Shown here: positions 1-9,996 of the stretch, in pieces
Layout: each line of letters begins with the position of its first letter
How positions within the stretch are numbered: the first letter of the stretch is position 1
Origin: Anastrepha obliqua
Taxonomy: Eukaryota; Arthropoda; Insecta; Diptera; Tephritidae
DNA: 64,000 bases
Assembly (NCBI RefSeq): GCF_027943255.1
Contig: NW_026562179.1
Location: forward strand, 8,310,501-8,374,500
Reading direction: 5' to 3'
Program-made: the position numbers and the translations under genes
The notes under the pieces: model-generated
Database searches by the model: none
Told to the model about the DNA's origin: nothing
Seen by the model: only the letters and a program-made list of their open reading frames with translations

Positions 1-1205
1 TTCGTAGGCTACTCCATTGCAGCAAAAACTTATCGCTTGTACGATCGGGAAAAACGTCTAGTGATAGAGCGCAGGGATGTCAAATTTGTTGAAGGTGAGT
101 TTGAAAATATAACTACTAAAAAATGCAACATATTAGACAGAAATGGTGATTTCGTGACAAACATTATTCGTCTTGAGTCACAAACGCCTTCAGAAGAGCA
201 AACAACATCGATTCAAGATACACCCGATGATGAGCTGATTGTTGAGACAAATAACGAGTACGGCGACTCCGACGAAGAGGGGAAGGAGTTTGCTAGCGCG
301 AAGGATGATGATCAAAACAATGTTGGTCGACGTGGTCCAGGGCGACCTAAAATATTGCGTAAGGGTACACTAGGCAGACCCAAAAAGGTGTACAATATGC
401 TAAATAATCTAAACTGTGCAGATGACATAGAGACACTACAAATATTAGCAGAAGCATTGCAGAGCCAATATTCGAATAATTGGCAAGAGTCGATGCAGTC
501 GGAGTACAACGCACTTCTAGCAAACGACACGTGGGATTTAGTGGACCTACCTGCCGGGGAAAAAGCAATTGGTTCGAAATGGGTATTTCGAATCAAGAGA
601 AGCAAGGATGGTGAAATCGAAATATTTAAGTCTAGATTGGTCGCAAAAGGTTGCGGGCAACAATTAGGTGTGAACTACTGGGAAACATTCTCTTCTGTTA
701 AACGCTATGAAAACATTCGAATGCTGTTCGCTATAGCTGCAGAAAAACAGTTATACATGCACCAGATTGACATCTCTAACGCATATATGAGCAGCAGACT
801 AGTTGAAGACGTCTACATGAAGCAACCACAAGGTGTAAAACACCAAGCGAAAACGAAATAAGCGCGATTAAGAAGAAGATATCATCCAAATTTGAAATGC
901 ACGATGGCGGTCCTCTCTCGTATTTATTTGGGTTAGAAATACAACGAGACGGCAAACGAGGTTCTGTGTCTCTATGCCAGAAAACGTATATCGGAAACCT
1001 TTTAGACACATATGGCATGCAAAACTGTCGAGCTGTTGCAACACCGCTCGATCCCGGTTTCCATGTTGGTTGTAATGATGATAGCTGTGTTAAGGTAAAT
1101 ATTACGCAATATCAATCATTAATTAAAAATGTTGCAGATGTATTAACTAAGAACTTATGTAAACAAAAGCATTGTTGCTTCGTAAAACTACTTGGTTTAA
1201 TTTAA
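1..1205 (+). pseudogene. Ty1/copia pol polyprotein remnant (integrase C-terminus, reverse transcriptase start, tail)
   Basis: The frame is open from base 1 to 861 and starts inside the integrase C-terminal region (GYS...TYRLYDRE), so the element begins before the window. An acidic spacer and a basic RGPGRPK stretch follow. The copia reverse transcriptase begins near base 480 (WQESMQSEYNALLANDTW, GSKWVFRIK, VAKGCGQQ) and runs to IDISNAYMSS and MKQPQG, where the frame stops. A second segment (897-1205) resumes near SYLFGLEIQRD and QYQSLI, then jumps to NVADVLTKNL, normally found at the end of the RNase H domain. The catalytic YVDD block and most of RNase H are therefore missing, through at least two internal deletions. 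The enzyme would copy element RNA into DNA in the cytoplasm; this copy cannot. Confidence 0.85.
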
Positions 1206-1304
1206 AATGTACCTAAAAAAGTGATGTGAACAAAAGCATTACAGACTACTTGATTCAAATTGATATGTATTAATAGTTCACGTACATATTAGCTTAAGAA
1301 GACG

Positions 1305-1510
1305 TGTTAAAATTATAGTGGTAAGTTAAAAATGTAACAGGTCTGGCAATGCTTTAGCATCAACTCATACTATTGTATTGTAACTACTATACACAGTCAG
1401 AGTTTATTCAACCGTGCTTTGTTCTGCACGCGCTTTAAACTACTTGCCATAAATAAAAGCATACATTATTAAATACTGATTCGATTCGCTGCAATTTTTC
1501 TTCCAACACA
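1305..1510 (+). repeat. Probable 3' LTR of the copia-like element
   Basis: A purine-rich stretch (AAGAAGACG) about 100 bases after the last pol codons is followed by TGTTAAAATTATAG, a typical LTR start. AATAAA-like motifs occur near 1450 (ATAAATAAAAGC), as expected for the LTR polyadenylation signal. The 3' limit is a guess, since there is no 5' LTR in the window to compare it with. Confidence 0.4.
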
Positions 1511-2735
1511 AGGTCATCATATTTCTTTCATTTGTACATCTATGTTTTCATGTATGCCGAAATAACCTTGACTTATTTATTCACATGTCACAGCACATCA
1601 CATTCCTACAAGAAATCAAATACACATACGCACTAGTGAACGAGTTTCTTCCTAACAAGTGCAAAAACAATTCTGCTCTATGGATGTATATATACCCACT
1701 TTACATATGTCCTAGCATATATACATACATATATACCCACTTGCCTTCTAAACTTCCTACAAAATAATTGTATTCATATGTTACACATCCATGCACGTTC
1801 CAACATACATGCATATATGCGCGAGCACAGCCCCCCTTACTTGCTTCCCTGTACTTTCGTCCACCAGCAGACGATATTGTTAATATTGTACTTACAAAAA
1901 TAAATTACCTTGATAGGCGCAAAAGCAACAGCAAGCGCACCGCGAAGGCCGAATTGGCAGCACGCATTCCACATGCCTCAACATGTGTATGCCGTCCAAA
2001 GCCAAAATCTAAGCCTAGCGACTACAAAAACAAAATACATTCGTATACGCAGTCGCAGCGACCATGATTCTTTTAGTCGCGACGGCGCTAAACAATTTGG
2101 AATATTATATGGTACAAAACAAAAATTCATTCATAAGTTCGAGCTCATATTTCTAGGAGCAAAGTACTTTCATTCATAAAACGAGCCGCCCATATGCCAA
2201 TTTTCGCGACCATTCGCAAATAGTCAATATTGGAATATTTCCCGTTATCATCATGTAAAATCCAAAAATTGTTTGCCCTCATTTCCGGCCGTTTGCAACA
2301 TACAGCATCTCTCAAAAGCTTCAAAACGGATAAATAATATTCTTTATTAACTGTCTCGCCCGATGGAAGGTACTCATGGTGCACTATGCCTTGGCAATCG
2401 AAGAAAACAGTCAACATCACCTTCCCGATACTTTTTGATCATACGGTATACATATCCCAACTTTGCACTGACGGACAAGAAGACGGTCGCAGTTGTTGTG
2501 TTTTATATTTTGCGTTCGATGAAAGTTTGTATACATTTATATATGTATATATGCATATTCGTGTATGCGCGTTTGGCTTTCTGGACGGATATTATAATAT
2601 TTTCCCATCAATATGTATGTATATGTAAGTAGTTCAGATTTGTCTGAAGAGACATATGCATTGCCTTTATGGCTGTTTAACATATAAATCAGTTCAAATG
2701 CAGTATGAAAAATTTTATATAGAAAATAAATTTCT
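1500..2735. repeat. Composite repeat, locus 1 (reverse-complement copy at 52180-54610)
   Basis: From about 1500 to 2445 this is a diverged reverse complement of 52180-53400 plus 54329-54610. Shared landmarks are the CATGAAAACATA block, the block at 1900-2060 with AGTCGCAGCGACC, and GAGCCGCCCATATGCC. It contains a truncated mariner on the minus strand (2145-2448). From about 2560 to 2735 it is a direct repeat of 7490-7650 (shared ATCAGTTCAxATxCAGTATGA). I see no host gene; the short open frames at 1585-2179 are non-coding shadows of AT-rich repeat sequence. Confidence 0.65.
2145..2448 (-). pseudogene. Truncated mariner transposase (central catalytic piece)
   Basis: Read on the minus strand, MLTVFFDCQG, VHHEYLPSGETVN, EYYLSVLK and ending WILHDDN match the core of a DD34D mariner transposase up to its second catalytic Asp. 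The N-terminal helix-turn-helix half is absent: a terminal-repeat-like sequence (GATCAAAAAGTATCGGGAA) joins directly to the MLTVF codons. After the HDDN motif the sequence leaves mariner and enters repeat DNA. The same 5' junction is present in the copy at 52186, so both descend from one deleted element. It cannot encode an active enzyme. Confidence 0.8.
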
Positions 2736-4340
2736 AGTACAGGAATTCAGATTTTTTCTGCGTTTATCACACTAGTACGGGATTTCATAAGATTTTTCAC
2801 CACACTACTAAGGGATTCGACATATTTCATGCCCACAGCGAACCAAATAAATTTGCGATTAGGAAGGCCGCGCGGGCAGTTAATTTGTGGTGCAGAAGCT
2901 AAAGTCTGCGGAATTGTTCGTTTTGATTTTTGACACGTATTTAATTCAGGTTCAAGTCCTGAAGTCATATTTTTTTCTTTGCACAATTTTTTTTTACAAT
3001 TCACACTAGGAAACTTTGGTAAAATTTTTGAGTTTAGTTTTATTCATAATTGCTTTAAAATAGTGTTTTAGGTGTTTTTGTATTTGATATTTAGAAATTT
3101 CTTTTCGTTATAAAATAGTTCATGCTGGATATGAACTGATTTTTACATAAATCAATCAAAAATGATATATGTACATATGTATGTACATATAAACATAAAT
3201 ATATTAATCTCTTTAATCAAATCCAAACGTGCATACACACTTATGTATATATGTATGCACAAATAAATGTACATATACAAACCTTCATCGAAGGCAAAAT
3301 GTACGCATATAAAAAACAACAACTGCCAAGACGGTCGTCAAGGTACTGCTACAACAACAACAACGGTCGCGGCAGACTTGTCCGTCAGTGAAAAGATGGG
3401 ATATGCACATATGCACGTATTAGTATGTGAATATATAGTACACACATATGCGGCTTTGCGCACAAAAAAATGTGATCCGCTGGAATTGCGCAAGGAATCT
3501 AACTCGCATTCATTCTAATTTCTGTTCAGAAAACCAAACGCGCATGCACGCATAAATATGCATACAAACTACCACCACTTCTAACAAACGCAGAACACAA
3601 GCTCTGCGCACACTTGACACAGGGCGTATAAAAACCACCAACCATTCGGGATGATCGCCTACTCCTTACCCTTCAGGAAAATACGGTATATGTACAATAC
3701 GTATGCGGTTGTTCGCTTATGCAGGGCCGTAGGGGGCATATCCGGGCCCCGCGGGTAAATTGCAAATGCGGGCCCTTTCAAATTATGTCTAATTCATATA
3801 ATTCGAATTCCCAGGGTAAAAAGTCCCCGATCTTCCTCCCCTCTCGTCGGGCCTGCGCACACGATTCGCTAAAAATGCTAAAAAGGAATTCGCGCGCATT
3901 CAAAGGCACAGCATTTTGCCGAAAATTATGAATTATGAAGCGTAAACAAAACTGCCACATAATATACTTAGATACCTTTTTAAACCGTTTGTATGAAGTG
4001 TAACGTTATTATTTGGTATATGAATACTTATATAAAAGTCGAAAAATATGTTTTAAAGCTTTGAAATAAAAAGTACATATTGATTGAAAAATTTTGGTTC
4101 AAAAATTTGAGGCATCGGTCTCTGTTGTTATAAACTATCATCAACACAACTCACAGAAGCTTCAGTGATTTCTTCAATATTAAATGTTTGGCACTTTGTG
4201 CTTTATCCGAAGGCTGAATGTCTGCACAGTAGCCTACAAAAAAGCCGCACTCTTGTTTTAGAGTAAGTTTATTTCTTTGCTGCTAATATGCATATGCTTT
4301 TCTGCACTTTCTTATCAATTGGAGAACCACATACATAACG
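2735..4340. repeat. Left arm of a large imperfect palindrome (foldback-like element)
   Basis: This arm reads as the reverse complement of the right arm (4463-4931 joined to 7290-8060). Landmarks include GGCACTTTGTGCTTTATCC, ATAATAACGTTACACTTC, CGGTATATGTACAATA and ATTAATTTGTGGTGCAGAAG with their inverse counterparts. It is longer than the right arm because of extra sequence, roughly 3230-3530 (also related to 52750-52820) and 3720-3855 (GC-rich, GGGCCCCGCGGG). No gene is recognised in it. Confidence 0.75.
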
Positions 4341-4462
4341 GAATATGTTAACTTTATATTTAAATACCACGCGAGAACTAAAAATAATGGTAAAGAAATC
4401 GAAGTTGCCATTCATGAAATTGGAGCCCAAACAATCGAAAATGTGCTTAAAAATTTGGTTGA
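4341..4462 (+). other. Loop of the palindrome, with a possible Tc1/mariner C-terminus remnant
   Basis: The unpaired centre of the palindrome. On the + strand it can be read as EIEVAIHEIG, QTIENVLKNL and VDRMYVVLQ. This resembles the C-terminal helices of Tc1/mariner-type transposases, which end in a pattern like TIENVLxNWVDRM. It is short and lacks any catalytic motif, so the call is tentative. If right, the inner arms derive from a rearranged DNA transposon. Confidence 0.35.
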
Positions 4463-4931
4463 TCGTATGTATGTGGTTCTCCAATTGATAAGAAGTGCAG
4501 AAAAGCATATGCATATTAGCAGCAAAGAAATAAACTTACTCTAAAACAAGAGTGTGGCTTTTTTGTAGGCTACTGTGCAGACATTCAGCCTTCGGATAAA
4601 GCACAAAGTGCCAAACATTTAATATTGAAGAAATCACTGAAGCTTCTGTGAGTTGTGTTGATGATAGTTTATAACAACAGAGACCGATGCCTCAAAATTT
4701 TGAACAAAATTTTTCAATGAATATGTACTTTTTATTGCAAAGCTTTAAAACATATTTTTCGACTTTAACATAAGTACTCATATACCAAATAATAACGTTA
4801 CACTTCATACAAAAGGTCTAAAAAGGTATCTAAGTATAATTTGGGGCAGTTTTGTTTACGCTTCATAATTCATAATTTTCGGCAAAATGCTGTGCCTTTG
4901 ACTGCCCGCGGATTCTTTTTTAGCATGTTAA
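4463..4931. repeat. Right palindrome arm, inner part
   Basis: Reverse complement of roughly 3860-4340. It begins with TGTGGTTCTCCAATTGATAAGA, pairing with the same sequence inverted near 4313, and ends at the TTAA target site (4928-4931) of the inserted piggyBac. The opposite arm reads across the insertion point without a break. Confidence 0.75.
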
Positions 4932-7289
4932 CCCTTCAGAAGGCGCGCTATGAGCAATTTGCTTACGCAATTTTAAAATTTGCCAAATTTTCAATGTTTA
5001 CCGTTAGTCCTAGAATAACGGCGTTCAGTACCTCTAAGTAAATGATTTGTCTTTGCAATAAGAAGCATTCGAAGTGTGTAGTGTGCGAATAGAGATCGAA
5101 GATATTGGTTTACTTTATATGTGCGGCATTTTGCTCATTGCGCGCCTTACTATACGTAAGTATTTTAATATATATTTTTTTTGCAATAAACGCGTATAAT
5201 TTCTCTTTATAATTATTTAGGTAAATTTTTTAACAAAGTAAGGGAAACTTATAACAAACGTCGTCGTCTGGCAAATGACATCTCACAAATTGCATCTTGG
5301 TTGAACGAAATTTTGGACGACGTGGAAGAAGATTTTGAGGAAAGTGATTGTCAAAGTGAACACACTGATCACCAAAGTGACACAGAACAATCTTTTGATA
5401 CCGACGCAGGTTTTGATCAAGATGAAAACGTCGAAATGCCGCGAGGAAGGCGGCAATTTTATTTGGGAAAAGATATGTGTACAAAATGGGCTATAGATGT
5501 ACCCACTCGCAATATACGTACTAGACGCTGTAACATAGTTACACATCTTCCAGGAGTTAAGGGCACAGCGAAAGACGCTATAAATCCGTCACAATGCCTC
5601 GCACTATTTTTGAAAGATACTTTACTTGAAAAGTTTGTAACATACATAAATATGTACATTCAAAAAGTGACTGATTTGTACCAAAGAGACAGGGATTGCA
5701 AGGAAACAGATTTTGCGGAGATGAAAGCATATATTGGAATTTTGTATATGGCTGGATTAAAAAAATTGAACCATTCAAATTTAAAGGAGCTTTGGCTAGA
5801 TGATGGAACTGCTCCAGATATTTTCAGAGCAACAATATCGATCAAGCGTTTTTTATTCCTAGTCCGTGTGATTCGTTTCGATGAAACTTCGTCTCGTTTA
5901 GACAGATCCCAATTAGATAATCTTGCAGCGTTCAGAGAAATATTTGAAAAACTTAATGGCTATTGTTCCGAACATTTTATTCCTGGAGAATACTGCACCA
6001 TTGACGAAATGCTGGAATCTTTTCGAGGAAGGTGTAAGTTCCGAATTTATATGCCTAATAAGCCAGGAAAGTACGGATTAAAAATCAACGCATTGATTCA
6101 AGGACACTTTACACTTATAAAATGGAAATATACTGGAAAACAGCCACCTGGACCTTATCAGTTAGATAATTCACCTGCTAGTATCGTCAAAAGAATTGCT
6201 GCTCCAATATTAAATACAGGCAGAAATTTAACAATGGACAATTACTTTATGTCCATACCCCTGGTTGATGATATTTACAAAAACTACAGAACGACATCTG
6301 TTGGTACACTAAGAAAAAATAAGAAGGAAATTCCTCGTCAATTCATTTCGGCAAGAGGAAGACCAGTACCTCTTAACCTATTTGGTTTTGGTGAAAACAA
6401 AACTATTGTCTCGCATATTCCAAAAAAGAAAGATAAGAAAATTGTACTTTTGTTATCTTCTTTTCATACCGACGAAGGAATAGATGATGAAACAGGTGAC
6501 AAAATCAAACCCGAAATTATAACATTTTATAACCACACAAAGGGTGGTGTAGATACTGCGGACCAGATGAAGGAAACTTATTCGGTATCCAGAACTACTC
6601 GCAGGTGGCCCATGCGACTATTTTTTACAATTATTAATATTGCTGGTATAAACGCCCAGATTATTTATAAATGCAATACCCAAATCATGACACAAAGAAG
6701 GTTATTTTTGAAAGAAATTGCTTTGGAGCCAAATATTGTACGTCGTCAGACTATCAAAACACTTTCAAGTTTATTAAAAGAAATTAAATCTCATATAGTG
6801 CCAAACAATGAACATTTAGAAGCCTCTGAAAATAATGGATTTTGCGCATTGTGTCCCAGGCGAAAAAATAGACGCACCAAAAAAGGATGTTTTTTGTGCA
6901 ACAAATTACTCTGCACCGAGCACGCAAGAACTATGTGTCCAACTTGCTTCGATTGCTCCTTTAACAAAGATCTGGCTCAATATTGAATTTTTATTAATAT
7001 GTATTGCTACTATATTATATTAATTTAAATTTTTTTTTGTCGCTAGTGAAAAAAAATGTATTGAATTTTCGTTTTATCTTTTTTATGTTATCAAAAATAG
7101 TTTCTAAGAGTTTGAAACTCAAAAATGCATATATCTTAATAAAAATAAACCATTAACCTATAAAAAAAAACACTTTATCTTACTAATCTACCTAATCTAG
7201 GAGCATAATATGTTTATGTGAAAGTGGTGTGAGCAAAATGCTCACGTGCGCCAATTCGTGTAACTTATTAAGGCGTGCCTTCTCGAGGG
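4932..7289 (+). mobile_element. piggyBac-type DNA transposon, structurally complete
   Basis: A 2358-bp element flanked on both sides by TTAA (4928-4931 and 7290-7293), the piggyBac target site. Its ends are inverted repeats beginning CCCT: the left end reads CCCTTCAGAAGGCGCGC and the right end, inverted, CCCTCGAGAAGGCACGC. One transposase gene fills the interior. It interrupts the right arm of the surrounding palindrome, so it is younger than that structure. The two ends differ at 3 of 17 positions, so it is not necessarily very recent. Confidence 0.93.
5119..6986 (+). CDS. piggyBac transposase, apparently intact, probable 65-bp intron
   Basis: A DDE-type recombinase that cuts and pastes the element at TTAA. 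The uninterrupted frame from 5301 to 6986 has 561 codons. Numbered from 5301, the three catalytic aspartates are D235 (CTIDEML), D313 (TMDNYF) and D418 (GGVDTADQM). The C-terminus is Cys/His-rich ([23 protein letters not shown]), the usual cross-brace zinc domain. The N-terminus is acidic. There is no in-frame ATG before about residue 46. However, an upstream ATG at 5119 with a good donor (TATAC/GTAAGT at 5155/5156) and acceptor (TTATTTAG/G at 5220/5221) joins in frame and yields a protein of about 600 residues. I chose that start; it is inferred and unproven. The final Cys-rich domain and stop are clear. Confidence 0.85.
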
Positions 7290-8060
7290 TTAAGCGAATC
7301 GTGTGCGAACAACCGCATATGTATTGTACATATACCGTATTTTCCTGATTGGTAAAGAGTAGGCGGCCACAACGAATGGTTGTTGTTTTTTATATGCCTT
7401 GTGTCAAGTGTGTGCAGAAGCTTCTGTTCTGCGTTTGTTAGAAAGCTGCTATTTTGTATATATATTTATATTCAAAGATATGTGTGCATGCGCGTTTGGT
7501 CTTCTCTACAGATATTAGAATGATATTTTCTCATCAATATACTTAAGATTTGATTAAAGAGATTAAATATATGCATGTTTACTGCTTTATATAAAAATCA
7601 GTTCATATTCAGTATGAACTATTTTATGCCAAAAAGAAATTTCTACTTACATATACAATAAATCCTAAAACACTATTTTAAAGCAATTATAATTTAAATA
7701 AACTCAAATATTATACCAAACTTTTCTGGTGTGAATTGTAAGAAAGAAACCGTGCAAGAAAAAAATATGGCTCTTTAGGACTTGAACCTGAATTAAATAT
7801 GTGCCATAAAAACCAAAAAAATAGTTCCGCCGTTTTCAGCTTCTGCACCACAAATTAACTGCCTGCGCGGCTTTCTTAATCGTAAACTCATTCGCTTCGC
7901 TGTGAGCATGAAATACGACGAATCCCTTAGTAGTGTGTTGAATCCCCTACTACTGTAGTGAAAAATTATATGAAATCCACCACCAGTGTGGTAAACACAG
8001 AAAAAAAAATCTGAAATCCTCTACTAGCGTGGTAAATATCTGCAATCCTCTACTAGTGTG
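7290..8060. repeat. Right palindrome arm, outer part, with tandem CTACTAGTGTGGTA motifs
   Basis: This continues the right arm after the piggyBac and pairs with 2735-3860. Between about 7920 and 8060 a motif of the form AATCCNCTACTAGTGTGGTA recurs about five times with spacers. Sequence just beyond (8060-8240) resembles 58680-58850, including ACATTTGCACCTTC and CTCTGATAAT. No gene is seen. Confidence 0.65.
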
Positions 8061-8995
8061 GTAAGTTGAATTTGAAAATCCCTTACTATGAATCTACAAA
8101 TTAGTACTCGAAAAAAGCTCATTTAACATTTGCACCTTCTCATTTCATTAACAACCTCTGATAATAGTATAGGTGAAGAATGTAATACCAATCTCTAAAA
8201 TATACGTATGTTACACATATCATTTTTCACAGAGGCTACACTCACATAAGCCGCAAAATGTTTACCTTATTTAAACGAACTATAGAACACTGAATTACAT
8301 ATATTAAGTTTTTATTTAATTTGCGTACTTAATTGTGTATTTTCGATAATTTGTTATCAACCTCTAGCAAAGTACAAAAAACCACACATTTATGGCACGA
8401 ATTTCGCTGCTGTTTTCGCAATCAGCTGTCTTCTGTTTACAAATGACCGTCTCAAAGTGTTTTTACTTCTAACAATTCGTTCATGGACTATGTGCAGAAT
8501 AATATTTGCTTGTTGCAGTATAATATTCGCTAACAGACACACATGCATGAAAAAATCAACACACATTTGTACTTGCATTGACAGATTGACAGAAAATAAA
8601 GTGCAGTTACCGAATTAAAAAAATTATTACGCGAATACTAGTGGGGAGAAAATCAGTTTAGAAAACAATGTAATTAGACTGGGAGATCAATTAAATATCA
8701 AAATAATGTTACATCACACCTTAAAAAGAAAGAGCTTTCAAAACAAATATGCAAAACCAAACTCCAATTCTGAATTTTCTTGTACTTTCACTAACACTCA
8801 AACAGCTCTTTGAAAAAATTGACTAATGGGCTAACTTCTGAAATGTTTAATTGGATGTTCGAACGGTTTTTGGCGTTGACGGCACTAAAATAAGGGTTCA
8901 TAATTTGTTGCTAAAAAAGAAATTGTAGCTGATGAAACAGAAGATGTAGATGATTACGATTACAGATTATTTGACTTTGAACATTTTTTTACATC
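8061..8995. other. No recognisable gene
   Basis: AT-rich sequence between the palindrome and the RTE fragment. The first 180 bases are a diverged repeat of 58680-58850. I recognise no conserved protein, RNA gene or element ends in the rest. Confidence 0.5.
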
Positions 8996-9996
8996 CTTGT
9001 TCACTGCGCTCGGGAACATAGGGCCTCGACAAGACTCTTCCATCGCACACGGTTCTGAGCTGTTGTTTTTGCGCCGTTCCATGTGATGTCTGCATCTGCT
9101 AGCTCGAACAACATCGACCAGCCCAGCGCCATTCTCGTGATGCTATCTGGTGGGTTTTTAAGCGTATAACCTATCCCTCGCCACTTTCTTTAATTTGTCA
9201 TAGGATGGATTCCTCATTCATTGATCTGCAGAGAGCGTCCTTGCTGTTGGTGTTTAGCCAGAATATTCTACAGATGATGCGGAGGCATTTTAGCCTCTGT
9301 GTGATGGTATTAGACACCAGCCATGTTTTGCCAATTTAGCCAATTTTAGCCAATACTGACTTCACACATGAGTTGAATATTCGTAGTTTAATGTGCCTAG
9401 ATATTTGCGAATATGTTTAGCCTACAGTTGACATCTTCATCTGCTCCGCAGTCAGTCGTTATAGTGCAGCAGGTAGCAGAAGCTTTAGACAAATTCCACA
9501 GGGTACACGTGCTTTATTGTGGTTGGCTTTCATGGTCTTCTTCTTGATGATGGTGACCTCCAGTCCGAGAGTGCGCGCCAGCGTGCGCGTCTGTCCCCCT
9601 TCGCTTGGATGCTAGTGATTTTGTGAGAGAGGAGGCATATGTCTTCAGCAAATTCCAACTCCTCAAGATGTCTGGGGAAACTCCATGCGATGCCTCTTTT
9701 TTGCAGGTGATGAATGAATCGTTGACGTTGCCGTTGTGAAGCCGTCCCAGTTCGGATTATCTTAGCGGGAATTCCCTTTCTACTCAGCACCAGCAATATT
9801 GAGTCTCATTTGGTTGGTTTGGGTCGAATGCCTTCTTAAAGTCAACGGGGAGCACCACTCAACTAATAGTTCTACTATGATGCGAAGAGTGTTAGCTTGA
9901 TCAACCCAGTTTCGGTGAGGGTTAAATCCAGCTAGTTCGTCTCTTAAGGAGCGTTCGCTACTTTGGAGTTTGCTTTGTATGATCTTTTTTTTCATT
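8996..9996 (-). pseudogene. RTE-clade retrotransposon, 3' part of the reverse transcriptase gene
   Basis: On the minus strand, 9995-9780 gives SLRDELAGFNPHRNWVDQ and TLRIIVE, then frame changes lead to HLEELEFAEDICLLSHKI (9796-9530), the RTE active-site block with its usual ADD changed to AED. Degenerate C-terminal sequence continues to about 8996 (RVRWKSLVEALC). The enzyme would be a target-primed reverse transcriptase. The matching upstream part of the same element lies at 14725-15870, on the far side of a CR1-like insertion. Several frame breaks make it a pseudogene. Confidence 0.75.

Noticed and set aside
1585..2179. Three + strand frames of 60-99 codons
   Set aside because: They lie in repeat DNA also found inverted at 52900-54600, where the frames are not conserved.
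7920..8060. Possible CRISPR-like array because of spaced repeats
   Set aside because: Repeats are imperfect, spacers vary widely in length, and the organism is an animal; better explained as subrepeats of a foldback-type element.
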